NCBI RefSeq assembly: GCF_004348535.1
Contig: NZ_SMJX01000004.1
Location: 1 to 64,000, forward strand
Direction of reading: 5' to 3'
DNA from: Actinomadura sp. KC216
GTDB taxonomy: Bacteria > Actinomycetota > Actinomycetes > Streptosporangiales > Streptosporangiaceae
DNA length: 64,000 nt
The notes under the pieces are model-generated. The model was not told the DNA's origin. It worked only from the letters and a program-made list of their open reading frames with translations, and made no database searches. Both the position numbers and the translations under genes were made by a program. Shown one piece after another: positions 8,057-16,671 of this stretch (the first letter of the stretch is position 1; each line of letters opens with the position of its first letter).

Positions 8057-9150
8057 GACGGCGCCCCCTCGGGGTGGAGTTCGGCGCTGAGCAGCGCGCG
8101 CTGCTCGTCGAGCTGCGGGGTCGGGGTGCCGTAGACGTGGTCGAACAGGCCCAGCGGGACGAGGTCGGGGTCGGCGTTCATGCGCGTCCGGAGGTCTTCG
8201 GCGAGCTTGTCGGCGTCGGCGGAGAAGGCCGTCACGTCCTCGTCGGTGAGGTGACCGCGCCGCCGCAGATAACTCTCCAGCCGCGGGATCGGATCGCGTT
8301 GCCGCCATTCCTCCGCCTCCGCCTCCGTCCGGTAGCGGGACGCGTCGTCGGCGTTCGTGTGCGGCTCGATCCGGTACGTGTGCGCCTCGACGAGGAATGG
8401 CCCCTTGCCCGCCCGGGCGTGTTCGACGGCCGCCGACAGAACGGCCAGGACGGCGAGCGGGTCGTTCCCGTCCACCCGCTCGGAGCGCACCCCGTAGCCG
8501 ATTCCCTTGTAGGCGAGGGCGGGCGCGGCGGTCTGGCGCTCCAGCGGCACCGAGATGGCGTACTGGTTGTTCTGGACGAGCACCACAAGCGGCGCCTTGA
8601 ACACGGCGGCGAAGTTGAGCGCCTCGTGGAAATCGCCCTCGCTCGTCGCTCCGTCGCCGACGCAGACGAGCGCGACCCGCCCCGTCCCCTTGCGGCGCTC
8701 CGCGTAGGCGAGGCCCGCCGCGTGGACGGCCTGCGTCGCGAGCGGCGTGCACTGCGGCGCCGTGTGATGGCGCCGGGGGTCGTAGCCGCAGTGCGAGTCG
8801 CCCCTGAGCAGGGACAGCACCTCGACGGGGTCGATGCCGCGCGTCACCAGCGCGACCGATTCCCGGTAGGTGGGGAAGAGCCAGTCGCCGTCGTCCAGGA
8901 CGAGCGCGGCCCCGACCTGGCACGCCTCCTGCCCGTGGCTGGACGGGTAGACGGCCAGCCGCCCCTGCTTGGTCAGCGCGGTCGCCTGCGCGTCGAACCG
9001 CCGCCCGACGACCATCGCCCGATAGGCCCGGCGCAGCAGCTCCGTGCCGGGCACCGGGTAGTTCGTCCGCTTCCGCGCCGCCGCGCCGCTGTCGGTCAGG
9101 AACCGCACGGGCTCCGCCGAGGGAAGCAGCGCCTCCGCCCGACCCGTCAT
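8053..9150 (-). CDS. bkdA: 2-oxoacid dehydrogenase E1 alpha subunit (branched-chain type)
   Basis: Alpha subunit of the heterotetrameric E1. 365 residues. The thiamine-diphosphate motif GDGATSEGDFHEALNFAAVF is clear, as is the segment YRIEPHTNADDASRYR, which matches the branched-chain enzymes (consensus YR.GPHT..DDP.RYR) better than pyruvate dehydrogenase E1. I use ATG 9150, which has GGAGG 8 bases upstream; the frame remains open further but would run into the lrp gene. First gene of the operon, divergent from lrp with a TTGAGA-18-CATATT promoter between. Confidence 0.9.
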   Translation of the reverse strand: MTGRAEALLPSAEPVRFLTDSGAAARKRTNYPVPGTELLRRAYRAMVVGRRFDAQATALTKQGRLAVYPSSHGQEACQVGAALVLDDGDWLFPTYRESVALVTRGIDPVEVLSLLRGDSHCGYDPRRHHTAPQCTPLATQAVHAAGLAYAERRKGTGRVALVCVGDGATSEGDFHEALNFAAVFKAPLVVLVQNNQYAISVPLERQTAAPALAYKGIGYGVRSERVDGNDPLAVLAVLSAAVEHARAGKGPFLVEAHTYRIEPHTNADDASRYRTEAEAEEWRQRDPIPRLESYLRRRGHLTDEDVTAFSADADKLAEDLRTRMNADPDLVPLGLFDHVYGTPTPQLDEQRALLSAELHPEGAPS

Positions 9151-9183
9151 CGACCCCACCTCCGCAACTCCATCGATGCTAAA

Positions 9184-9229
9184 AATATGAACCGATGGGA
9201 ACAGAAGTCTCAATACCCCGTCAGAAGTC
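9184..9229 (-). promoter_or_regulatory. bkd operon promoter and candidate Lrp sites
   Basis: On the minus strand TTGAGA (9213-9208) is followed after 18 bp by CATATT (9189-9184), a good sigma70-like promoter for the dehydrogenase operon. The octamer CAGAAGTC occurs at 9202-9209 and again at 9222-9229, exactly 20 bp (two helical turns) apart. The first copy overlaps the -35 box, as expected for an Lrp-type regulator binding one DNA face. Confidence 0.6.
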
Positions 9230-9259
9230 AGGACACTTGGCCCCGACACGGGAGGTTTG

Positions 9260-9811
9260 ATGGACCAGATGTCTTCCGGGGCGCCACTCCCGCCCGGTCT
9301 GACCGGACGAACGCCCGCCGCCGGAGGGGCCCCCGCCACCCTGGACGACCTCGACCGCGCGATCCTCCGCGAACTGGTCGCCGACGGCCGCCTGTCCATG
9401 CGCGCCCTCGCCGAGCGCGTCAACGTCTCCCGCTCCAACGCCTACACGCGCGTGGAACGCCTGATCTCCGACGAGGTCATCACGGGATTCACCGCCCGGG
9501 TGAACCCGGTTCGCGCCGGGCTCGGCACCGCGGCCTACGTCCTGGTCAACATCGAGCAGAACTCCTGGCGGAAGGTGTCGGCCCAGCTCCAGGTGGTCCC
9601 CGGCATCGAGCACCTGGCCTTCGTCGGTGGCGACGTCGACCTGATCATGCTGGTCCGGACCCCGGACAACGCCTCGCTGCGCGACATCGTCCTGTCCCGC
9701 ATCCATACGGTCGAGGGCGTCCGCTCGACCCGCACCTGGCTGATCTTCGACGAGACCCCGCCCGGGTCGGCGGAGGACGGCGACGAGGACGGTCAGGCGG
9801 CGACCGCGTAG
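9260..9811 (+). CDS. Lrp/AsnC-family regulator, likely regulator of the bkd operon
   Basis: 183 residues. The winged helix-turn-helix occupies about residues 30-85 (TLDDLDRAILRELVADGRLS, LAERVNVSRSNAYTRVERL), followed by the RAM effector domain with TAYVLVNIEQNSWRKV and the VEGVRSTRTWLIFDE end. A disordered, proline/alanine-rich N-terminal extension precedes the DNA-binding domain. ATG 9260 is chosen with GGAGG 4 bases upstream; a TTG one codon earlier is less likely. Divergence from bkdA and paired repeats in the shared promoter support a BkdR-like role responding to branched-chain amino acids or keto acids. Confidence 0.88.
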   Translation: MDQMSSGAPLPPGLTGRTPAAGGAPATLDDLDRAILRELVADGRLSMRALAERVNVSRSNAYTRVERLISDEVITGFTARVNPVRAGLGTAAYVLVNIEQNSWRKVSAQLQVVPGIEHLAFVGGDVDLIMLVRTPDNASLRDIVLSRIHTVEGVRSTRTWLIFDETPPGSAEDGDEDGQAATA

Positions 9812-10410
9812 GCGGCCAGGGTCAGGTAGATGCCGCCGATGGCGTAGCCGTAGCGGTGCGTCGAGCCGGAGCGGCGTCCCAGCCAGCGCCGGGCCGCGCC
9901 ACCCGCGACGGCGTAGCCCGCGTCCAGGACGAGCGCCAGCGCGAAGAACACCGCGCCGAGCACCATCATCTGCGCCCGCGCGCCCGCCGTCCCGGCGTCG
10001 GCGGTGACGAACTGCGGCAGGAACGCCAGGAAGAACAGCGCGACCTTCGGGTTGAGGACGTTGACCACCACGCCGTCCCGGAACACCCGGCGCAGCGGGA
10101 GCGGGTCGGCCCCGCCACCGAGGTCCAGTTCCGAACGCCGCAGGACGGTGCGCGCGGCGAGGTAGAGCAGGTAGCCGACGCCCGCGAACTTCAGGACGTT
10201 GAACGCGACGGGCGAGGCCGCGATGAGCGCCGAGACGCCGAGCACCGCGAACGCGATGTGCGCCAGCGTCCCTGTCTCGACGCCCAGGGCGGAGACAAGG
10301 CCCGCGCGGTATCCCTGGGCCGCGCTGCGGGTCATGATGTAGATCCCGTTCGGGCCGGGGATCACGATGAGCGCGATGGACGCCGCGGCGAAGGCGAGGA
10401 GGGTGTTCAT
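9793..10410 (-). CDS. LysE/RhtB-family amino-acid exporter
   Basis: Integral membrane exporter of 205 residues with about six predicted membrane segments. The family signature VIPGPNGIYIMTRSAAQGYR is at residues 16-36, and NVLNPKVALFFLAFLPQFV marks the second conserved block. Start ATG 10410 gives the standard family length; the upstream open frame is antisense to the MocR gene. The 3' end overlaps the lrp gene tail-to-tail by 19 bp. The gene is divergent from a MocR regulator, a frequent arrangement in which the regulator controls the exporter. Substrate unknown. Confidence 0.9.
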   Translation of the reverse strand: MNTLLAFAAASIALIVIPGPNGIYIMTRSAAQGYRAGLVSALGVETGTLAHIAFAVLGVSALIAASPVAFNVLKFAGVGYLLYLAARTVLRRSELDLGGGADPLPLRRVFRDGVVVNVLNPKVALFFLAFLPQFVTADAGTAGARAQMMVLGAVFFALALVLDAGYAVAGGAARRWLGRRSGSTHRYGYAIGGIYLTLAAYAVAA

Positions 10411-10467
10411 GGCTGTTTCGCTCCCTGGATCGGCCGCCCGCTGCGGCGTTACGGCTAGCCTGACGCC

Positions 10468-11967
10468 ATGAACGCGGGCGAACCCGGGCCAATCGGGCCG
10501 CAGGTGGACCGCTTTCCCGACCCCTCCGGCCGGCCGCGCGAACCGGCCGAGCTGGCGGAGATCCTGGGCGACTGGATGAGCGGGCCCGGGCCGCTGTACC
10601 GGAAGCTCGCCGCCGCCCTCCAGCGGGCGGTGCACGACGGGTCGCTCGAACCCGGCGAGCGGCTGCCGTCCGAGCGCGCCCTGGCGAAGGCGCTGGTCGT
10701 CAGCCGGGCGACGGTGGTGACCGCGTACGACGAGCTGCGCGGGCTCGGGATCGCCGACAGCCGGCGCGGCAGCGGCACCCGGGTGGTGCGGCAGCCGGGC
10801 TCGTCCCGCCCGGGCGCGGACGGCCGCGTCCCCGGCGGACGGGCGGCGTCGATCATCCAACGGTTGATCGACGGCCCTGCCGGCGTGATCTCGTTGCGGC
10901 ACGCCATGGAGGGCGCGGTGCCCGAACTCGGCACGGAACTCGCGGCGCTCCTCGCCGAGGACCTCCCCGCCCTGATGCGGGACACCGGCTATCACCCCAG
11001 CGGGCTGCCCGCGCTGCGGCAGGCCGTGGCCGCCCGCCTCACCGCCGCCGGGCTGCCGACCGCGTCCGAGAACGTGCTGGTCACGACCGGGGTCACCCAG
11101 GCGCTGGCGCTGGCCGCGCAGATGTACCTGCGGCGGCGGTCGGTCGTCGTCGTGGAGGCCCCCGGCTGGCCCGGTTGTTTCGACGTGTTCCGCGCGGCGG
11201 GCGCGCGGCTGGTCGGGGTGCCGATCGACGACGACGGCATCCGCGTCGACGAACTCGCCCGGACGTTCGCCGAGCACCGTCCCGACCTGCTGTACGTCAT
11301 GCCGACCGTCCACAACCCGACCGGCGCCCTCATGTCGGAGGGACGCCGCCGCCGGGTCGCGGAGATCGCCGCCGAGCACCGCGTGCCGGTCCTGGAGGAC
11401 AACGCGTACGACATCGGCGGCGCGTCCCGGCCGCCGCCGATCGCCGCGTACGCGCCGCGGGGCGCCGAGGTCCTGTCCGCGGACTCGCTCGCCAAGTCGG
11501 TGTGGGGCGGGCTGCGCACCGGCTGGGTCCGCGCCCCGGCCGGGACGATCGAGCGGCTCGCCCGCCACAAGGCCCTGGCCGACCTCGGCAGCCCCGTCCT
11601 CGACCAGGCGCTCGCCGCCCGGCTGCTGCCCCGCCTCCCGGAGATCGCGGCGGCGCGCGGCGTCGTCCTGCGCGACCGCCTCGACCACCTCACCGCCCTC
11701 CTGGCCGAGCACCTGCCCGAGTGGCGCTTCCAGCCGCCCGCCGGCGGATCCGCCCTCTGGATCGAGCTGCCCGGACGCGACGCCCGCGCGTTCGCGCAGG
11801 TGGCGCTGCGGTACGGCGTCGAGGTCGTCCCGGGCGCGACCATGGACCCGACCGGCGCGCACGACGGCTACCTGCGGCTGCCGTTCACCTTCCCCGCCGA
11901 CGTCCTCACCGAGGTCGCCGCCCGCCTCACCGCCGCCTGGGCGGACCTCACCGGCCGCCCTGCCTAG
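10468..11967 (+). CDS. MocR-type GntR/aminotransferase-fold regulator
   Basis: 499 residues: an N-terminal GntR winged helix, about residues 40-110 (LYRKLAAALQRAVHDGSLEP, LPSERALAKALVVSRATVVT), and a C-terminal fold-type I aminotransferase domain, about 130-495. The PLP-binding lysine is K343 in DSLAKSVWGGLRTGW, and VMPTVHNPTGALMS and EDNAYDIGG are further cofactor-site landmarks. MocR proteins usually act as PLP- or amino-acid-responsive regulators rather than enzymes. Position, divergent from lysE with 57 bp between starts, makes the exporter its probable target. Confidence 0.9.
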   Translation: MNAGEPGPIGPQVDRFPDPSGRPREPAELAEILGDWMSGPGPLYRKLAAALQRAVHDGSLEPGERLPSERALAKALVVSRATVVTAYDELRGLGIADSRRGSGTRVVRQPGSSRPGADGRVPGGRAASIIQRLIDGPAGVISLRHAMEGAVPELGTELAALLAEDLPALMRDTGYHPSGLPALRQAVAARLTAAGLPTASENVLVTTGVTQALALAAQMYLRRRSVVVVEAPGWPGCFDVFRAAGARLVGVPIDDDGIRVDELARTFAEHRPDLLYVMPTVHNPTGALMSEGRRRRVAEIAAEHRVPVLEDNAYDIGGASRPPPIAAYAPRGAEVLSADSLAKSVWGGLRTGWVRAPAGTIERLARHKALADLGSPVLDQALAARLLPRLPEIAAARGVVLRDRLDHLTALLAEHLPEWRFQPPAGGSALWIELPGRDARAFAQVALRYGVEVVPGATMDPTGAHDGYLRLPFTFPADVLTEVAARLTAAWADLTGRPA

Positions 11968-12040
11968 CCCCTCCCGAAGACCGCGAAGAAAGTTTCTGGT
12001 AGATCGATGAGTTCTCGCGGCGGCGCCGGTCTATCCCGGC

Positions 12041-13555
12041 ATGACGACTACACCGGAACCCCCCGCTGCTAAGACCGACGCGCTTGCGGCGACCTCCGAG
12101 CGCCGCCGCACCCCCGCCGTGATCCGCCTGCTGGTGCTCGCGACGTTCGTGGTCATCCTCAACGAGACCATCATGATCAACGCGATCCCGCGGCTGATGG
12201 CGGACATGAACATCACCGAGCAGGCGGCGCAGTGGCTGTCGACGGCGTTCATGCTGACGATGGCGGCGGTGATCCCGGTGACCGGCTGGTTCCTGCAGCG
12301 GGTGACCACCCGCAGCGCCTACGCCACCGCGATGGGCGTCTTCCTCGCCGGGACCGCGCTCGCCGCGGTCGCGCCGGTCTTCGAGGTGCTGCTGCTGGCG
12401 CGGATCGTCCAGGCGTCCGGCACGGCGGTGATGATGCCGCTGCTGATGACGACCTTGATGACCGTGGTCCCCGAGCGCGACCGCGGCCGGGTGATGGGCA
12501 CCGTGACGATGGCGATCTCGGTCGCCCCGGCGATGGGCCCGGCGGTGTCCGGTTTGATCCTGGAGCTCGGCTCGTGGCGGCTGCTGTTCGCCGCGGTGCT
12601 GCCGATCGCGGCGCTGATCGCCTGGCGCGGGCTCGCGCAGCTGGAGAACGTCGGGGAGCCGCAGCTCAGCACCATCGACTGGTTCAGCGTCGGCGCCGCC
12701 GCCCTCGGGTTCGGCTCGCTGGTGTACGGGCTGAGCAGGCTCGCCGAGGGCGAGAAGCTGGTCCCCGCGTCGATCGTGCTGTTCGGACTGGTCACGATCG
12801 CGGTGTTCGCCGTCCGGCAGCTCCGCCTGCAGCGCCGCGACGTCCCCCTGCTGGACCTGCGCATCCTCCGCCACTCCACCTACGCGCTCTCGCTGCTCCT
12901 CATGTCCCTGGGGTTCATGGCGATGATGGGCTCGATGATCCTGCTCCCGATCTACCTGCAGAACCTGCGCGGCCTCACCCCGCTGGAGACCGGGCTGCTG
13001 GTGATGCCCGGCGGGCTGGCGATGGGCCTGATCGGCCCGGCCGTCGGACGCCTCTTCGACCGCTTCGGCGGCCGCAAGCTGATCATCCCCGGGTCGGCCG
13101 GCATCGTGCTGGCGCTGGCGGGCCTCACCCAGATCTCGACGGCGATGCCGTTCTGGCAGGTGCTCGGCCTGCACGCGCTGCTCATGATCTCGCTGGCGGT
13201 GGCGTTCACCCCGGTGTTCACCCTCGGCCTCGGCGCGCTGCCGGCCCACCTGTACTCGCACGGCAGCTCGATGCTGGCCACGCTCCAGCAGGTCGCGGCG
13301 GCCCTCGGCACCGCGCTGGTGGTGACCGTGATGTCCGGCCGGGCCGGGTCCCGGATCGCGGACGGCGCCGCCCAGGCCGTCGCCCAGCTCGACGGGATGC
13401 GGCTGGCGTTCATCGTCACCGCCGCGCTCGCCGTCGTGATGGTCGGCATCGCGTTCCTGCTGCCCAAGCACGTCACCCCGGCGGACGAGCCCGAGACCCC
13501 CGGCCCCGTCGAGCACCGCACGGCCGACGACCTGGCCCTCGAACCGGTCGGCTGA
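12041..13555 (+). CDS. DHA2-family (14-TM) MFS multidrug transporter
   Basis: 504 residues with about 14 hydrophobic segments. The motif-C-like region is VAPAMGPAVSGLIL, and the region after the first helices, NETIMINAIPRLMADMNI, is typical of EmrB/QacA-type drug:proton antiporters. The N-terminus is a 25-residue polar stretch. No regulator is adjacent, since the upstream MocR gene is co-directional 73 bp away. A strong bidirectional hairpin follows. Substrate cannot be told. Confidence 0.9.
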   Translation: MTTTPEPPAAKTDALAATSERRRTPAVIRLLVLATFVVILNETIMINAIPRLMADMNITEQAAQWLSTAFMLTMAAVIPVTGWFLQRVTTRSAYATAMGVFLAGTALAAVAPVFEVLLLARIVQASGTAVMMPLLMTTLMTVVPERDRGRVMGTVTMAISVAPAMGPAVSGLILELGSWRLLFAAVLPIAALIAWRGLAQLENVGEPQLSTIDWFSVGAAALGFGSLVYGLSRLAEGEKLVPASIVLFGLVTIAVFAVRQLRLQRRDVPLLDLRILRHSTYALSLLLMSLGFMAMMGSMILLPIYLQNLRGLTPLETGLLVMPGGLAMGLIGPAVGRLFDRFGGRKLIIPGSAGIVLALAGLTQISTAMPFWQVLGLHALLMISLAVAFTPVFTLGLGALPAHLYSHGSSMLATLQQVAAALGTALVVTVMSGRAGSRIADGAAQAVAQLDGMRLAFIVTAALAVVMVGIAFLLPKHVTPADEPETPGPVEHRTADDLALEPVG

Positions 13556-13576
13556 GAATCGGAGATCGACAGACCA

Positions 13577-13629
13577 GGCCGCGGGCCCGGTCGTCCGGCC
13601 GAAAGGCCCGGCGGCCGGGCCCGCGGGCC
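13577..13629. terminator. Bidirectional hairpin terminator between MFS and sulfotransferase genes
   Basis: A long GC-rich inverted repeat with a GAAA loop: GGCCGCGGGCCCGG.. pairs with ..CCGGGCCCGCGGGCC over more than 20 bp with a few bulges. It sits in the 81-bp gap between two convergent genes and probably stops transcription from both sides. No U-tract is seen, as is common in actinomycetes. Confidence 0.8.
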
Positions 13630-13636
13630 GTGAAGA

Positions 13637-14683
13637 TCACGCCTTCGGGCGGACGGCCGCCTGGACGAGGTCGACGAGGTTGTAGCCGAGGAGGCCGGCC
13701 ACGTCGGTCAGCCCGGGGGTGCTCAGGAGGGCGTTGGCGTCGGCGGTGTCGAGGCTGCGATGCCAGCGGGTGTCCTCCTTGGGCTTCTCGTCGTTCCAGT
13801 ACGCCCGCGCGGCCCGCACGAACTGCTCCGCCTCCGCGCGCACCTCGCCGTCGAAGCGTTCCATGTGCTTCTCGACCTGCGCCTTGCCCACGTAGGGGAC
13901 GAAGGAGCTCCAGTTGCCGCCGGTGTCATGGAGGACGGAGGCGTCCGGCGCGGCGTTCAGCGGCAGATGCAGGAAGCCGCTCAGGCGCTCCAGCGACCGT
14001 TCGGTGTCGGCCATGTAGTCCTCGTAGCGCATCACCAGCTGCGGCAGGCCGTAGGTGTTGGCGGTGCGGACGGCGTCGACGTAGGTGTCCCGCCAGACGC
14101 TCGCGCCCTGCCACAGCGCCTGGCCCGTCCGGTTCCGGTGGCTGATCGCGTACGCGATCGGGTTCCGCGCCGTGACGATCACGTTCAGCCGGGTGCGGTC
14201 CGCCGGGTCGGCCTGCTGCTGCGCGATGGCGAGCCGCAGCCACGTGACGTACTTGCTCCCGTCGATGACCACCGAGGCGTTCAGCGACCGGGCGAGCCGC
14301 CGGTGCATGCCGAGGATGTCGTCGTAGGTGACGCGGTCGCGGAGCTTCGCGGTGAAGTGGGGGCATTCCTTGCCGAGCACGGAGCAGGGCCCGCAGTTGC
14401 GCGCCGCGGTCTTGTGGCTGAGGCCGGGGAACTGCGTGAGGTTGTTCAGCTCGCCGACGTAGTGGGCGCCCCCGATCCGGGTGGTCATGGCGCGCCCGAT
14501 CAGCGTGGATCCCGAGAACAGGGTCCCGATGACGAACGCGGACGCCGGAGCGGGGGCCGGTGCCTTGGGCCTCCTGGACCGGATGCGCGTGCGCCTGCCC
14601 GCGTGCGCGGGGCTCTCATCGGCGTGCGCGGGACTCTCGCTGGTCTCAGCGCTCACGTTCACGTCCACCGTGCGATCCCCCAT
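13637..14683 (-). CDS. PAPS-dependent sulfotransferase family protein
   Basis: 348 residues. The PAPS-binding P-loop-like motif FVIGTLFSGSTLIGRAM is at about residues 50-66, and a second conserved region reads RTRLNVIVTARNPIAYAISHR, with the RNP segment that binds the 3'-phosphate. Likely transfers sulfate from PAPS to a hydroxyl acceptor that is not evident from context. The N-terminal 45 residues are low complexity and contain a direct duplication (ESPAHADESPAHAG). Start ATG 14683 is the best candidate; an upstream in-frame ATG at 14782 would add 33 residues and run into the importer control region. Confidence 0.8.
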   Translation of the reverse strand: MGDRTVDVNVSAETSESPAHADESPAHAGRRTRIRSRRPKAPAPAPASAFVIGTLFSGSTLIGRAMTTRIGGAHYVGELNNLTQFPGLSHKTAARNCGPCSVLGKECPHFTAKLRDRVTYDDILGMHRRLARSLNASVVIDGSKYVTWLRLAIAQQQADPADRTRLNVIVTARNPIAYAISHRNRTGQALWQGASVWRDTYVDAVRTANTYGLPQLVMRYEDYMADTERSLERLSGFLHLPLNAAPDASVLHDTGGNWSSFVPYVGKAQVEKHMERFDGEVRAEAEQFVRAARAYWNDEKPKEDTRWHRSLDTADANALLSTPGLTDVAGLLGYNLVDLVQAAVRPKA

Positions 14684-14765
14684 CACCCGACAGACCGGAC
14701 CGATACCCGACAGACCGGGCCGATCAAGGTTACCGGACGAAGGATGGACGTCCTTGACTGGCAAG

Positions 14766-14794
14766 CATACGTATGTTCTCATTCATCAGACAAA
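14766..14794 (+). promoter_or_regulatory. Two-part operator motif, importer promoter copy
   Basis: CATACGTA (14766-14773) and TCAGACAAA (14786-14794) are separated by 12 bp. The same two words with the same 12-bp gap occur at 20830-20858, upstream of the gntR gene. The first word forms part of the perfect palindrome CATACGTATG. It lies just downstream of TTGACT (14754-14759), in the spacer of a possible promoter, where a bound repressor would block RNA polymerase. Confidence 0.65.
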
Positions 14795-14834
14795 GTACGA
14801 ACTGGCAGTACGGACCTACCCCCAGGCAGCCCCG

Positions 14835-14895
14835 CGCAGGAACCCTGCGACCACCGATTCCGGGCCCGTCACCTCCGAACGCAGGAACCCTGCGA
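14835..14895. repeat. Two identical 16-bp palindromes in the importer leader
   Basis: CGCAGGAACCCTGCGA occurs at 14835-14850 and again, without change, at 14880-14895, 45 bp apart start to start. Each is an inverted repeat (CGCAGG against CCTGCG around a short AAC/AC centre). They could be operator sites or small leader-RNA hairpins 100-160 bp before the binding-protein start. Confidence 0.75.
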
Positions 14896-14994
14896 GCGAT
14901 CGGGCCCCCGGACGTCCACCCCAGCTGATTCACCGGAGGGCGAGGACCAAGCCCCGTTTCACCAACACCACATTCTGGTTCGGAGGACCCCCAG

Positions 14995-16587
14995 ATGCGG
15001 AAACAGCTCTTCGTTGCGGCTGCCGCAACATTCCTGATGATCGCGAGCGCGTGCAGCGCCGACAACGATGATCCGAACGGCGGCGGCGGTGGCGGCGGGG
15101 GTGCGGCCAAACCGAAGCAGAATGTCGCGTGCCCGCCCTTCGACGAGGCGGCGATCGACAGGAGCGCGACGTTCACCTGGATGTACAGCGTCGCCAACAC
15201 GAGCTTCGACCCGGACAAGATCACCACCAGCAACAGCTGGATGTATCTGTATCCGGTCTACGACACGCTCGTCCGCATCGACGCCAACGGCGAGCCGACG
15301 CCGATGCTGGCGAAGAAATGGGAGATCACCGACGGCGGCAAGAGCCTGACGCTGAATCTCATCGACAACTGGAAATACCACGACGGCACCGCGTTCGACG
15401 CCGCGTCCGTCAAGGCGAACATCGACCGGCACCGGAGCGGGAAGAGCTTCAACAAGCAGGCGCTGAGCGACGTCACGGGGGTCGACGTCGTCGACGCGTC
15501 CACGGTGAAGGTGAACACCAAGAGCGGCGCCGCCCCGCTCATCGGCATCCTCTCCAGCTCGGCGGGGATGATGATGAGCCCGAAGGTGTTCGACGACCCG
15601 GGCCAGGCGAGCAAGCCCACCGGCGGGTCCGGCGCCTTCAAGGTGACCGCCTACGAGCCCAACACCAAGGTCGAGTACACGCCGGTCCCCGGATACTGGG
15701 ACCCGAAGGCCGTCAACGTCGCCAAAATGGTGTTCCTGATCTCCAGCAACGACAATGCGCGGCTGAACGCCACCATCACCGGAACGGCGGACGCCACATT
15801 CCTGCGGTCCAGCATGTACCAGCCGGCCAAGGACGCGAAACTCGCCGTCTGCCAGAAGCCGAGCCTGGCGAGCTTCACCATCGCCGTGAACACCGGAAAG
15901 GCTCCCTTCGACAAGAAGGAAGTGCGCCAGGCGCTGAACTACGCGATCGACCGGAACGCGATCAATGAGCTGCAGGGCGGGTTCTGCCAGCCCGGCGTGC
16001 AGATGTTCCCGAACAACTACTACGCGTCCGACCCGTCGCTCGGTCCCGACGCCTACCCGCACGACCCCGGAAAGGCGAAGGAACTGCTCGCCAAGGCGGG
16101 CGTGACGAACCTTTCGTTCACGCTGGAGACCGACAACCTCGACGCCTACCAGCGGGTCGCGGAGCTCATCCAGGCGAACCTCCAGGAGGTCGGCGTCAAG
16201 ATGACGATCCGTCCCGTCGAGCTGCCCAAGCTGATGGAGGGCTTCTCGGTCAACAAGAACGTCGACGCGATCATGGTGCAGCAGAAGGCGGACGCCGACC
16301 CGAGCATCCAGATCGCCTCGTACTACCTGCCCGACGGGTTCAGCAACCCGGGCGCGTACTCGAACCCGGCGATCACCGACCTCGCCACCAAGGCCAAGGG
16401 CGCCAAGGACCGGAACGCCGCCAAGAGCATCTACCAGCAGCTCTTCAAGGCGGCCCACGACGACGCGGCCCAGCCGATCACGCTGTGCCACCTCAACACG
16501 CCGCTCGCGATGAACAACAAGGTCATGGGCGTCGAGGTCTACGTGGACGGGTCCCGCCAGTTCCGCGGTGTCGCGGTCAAGAAGTGA
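14995..16587 (+). CDS. Family 5 extracellular solute-binding lipoprotein (peptide/nickel type)
   Basis: 530 residues. A Sec lipoprotein signal peptide ends at C20 (MIASAC), followed by a Gly-rich spacer of about eight glycines and the mature SBP_bac_5 fold. Family landmarks are SNSWMYLYPVYDTLVRID, AKKWEITDGGKSLTLNL and VRQALNYAIDRNAI. It should be anchored outside the membrane and deliver its ligand to the permeases encoded directly downstream. Because the linked genes are catabolic, including an amidase and CoA-transferases, the ligand is more likely an amide- or carboxylate-containing nutrient than a general peptide; this is inference. Confidence 0.9.
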   Translation: MRKQLFVAAAATFLMIASACSADNDDPNGGGGGGGGAAKPKQNVACPPFDEAAIDRSATFTWMYSVANTSFDPDKITTSNSWMYLYPVYDTLVRIDANGEPTPMLAKKWEITDGGKSLTLNLIDNWKYHDGTAFDAASVKANIDRHRSGKSFNKQALSDVTGVDVVDASTVKVNTKSGAAPLIGILSSSAGMMMSPKVFDDPGQASKPTGGSGAFKVTAYEPNTKVEYTPVPGYWDPKAVNVAKMVFLISSNDNARLNATITGTADATFLRSSMYQPAKDAKLAVCQKPSLASFTIAVNTGKAPFDKKEVRQALNYAIDRNAINELQGGFCQPGVQMFPNNYYASDPSLGPDAYPHDPGKAKELLAKAGVTNLSFTLETDNLDAYQRVAELIQANLQEVGVKMTIRPVELPKLMEGFSVNKNVDAIMVQQKADADPSIQIASYYLPDGFSNPGAYSNPAITDLATKAKGAKDRNAAKSIYQQLFKAAHDDAAQPITLCHLNTPLAMNNKVMGVEVYVDGSRQFRGVAVKK

Positions 16588-16607
16588 CCACCACTCGCCC
16601 CTAGGCG

Positions 16608-16650
16608 GAGCGGGTTCCAGCCGGAGCACGGGGCCGGCTGGGACCCGCTC
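16608..16650 (+). promoter_or_regulatory. Intercistronic hairpin after the binding-protein gene
   Basis: GAGCGGGTTCCAGCCGG pairs with CCGGCTGGGACCCGCTC, a 17-bp stem with a single mismatch and a 9-bp loop, between the binding-protein stop and the first permease. Such stems usually protect the upstream message or attenuate read-through, giving more binding protein than membrane components. Confidence 0.75.
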
Positions 16651-16671
16651 GAACCAGAACGGAGGATCGGC

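Larger units (their letters stand above)
14684..14994. other. 311-bp intergenic control region between sulfotransferase and importer operon
   Basis: No gene is seen. Notable contents, each entered separately: a TTGACT -35-like box at 14754-14759, the two-part motif shared with the GntR promoter at 14766-14794, and two identical 16-bp palindromes at 14835 and 14880. The last bases, CGGAGGACCCCCAG, carry the ribosome-binding site of the binding-protein gene. Confidence 0.75.

Noticed and set aside
9151-9438. N-terminal extension of the E1alpha gene
   Set aside because: It would overlap the lrp coding region and promoter. A good ribosome-binding site precedes ATG 9150.
12232-14145. 637-codon plus-strand frame across the MFS and sulfotransferase genes
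   Set aside because: Arg/Pro-rich shadow translation that crosses a strong terminator hairpin and two convergent genes.
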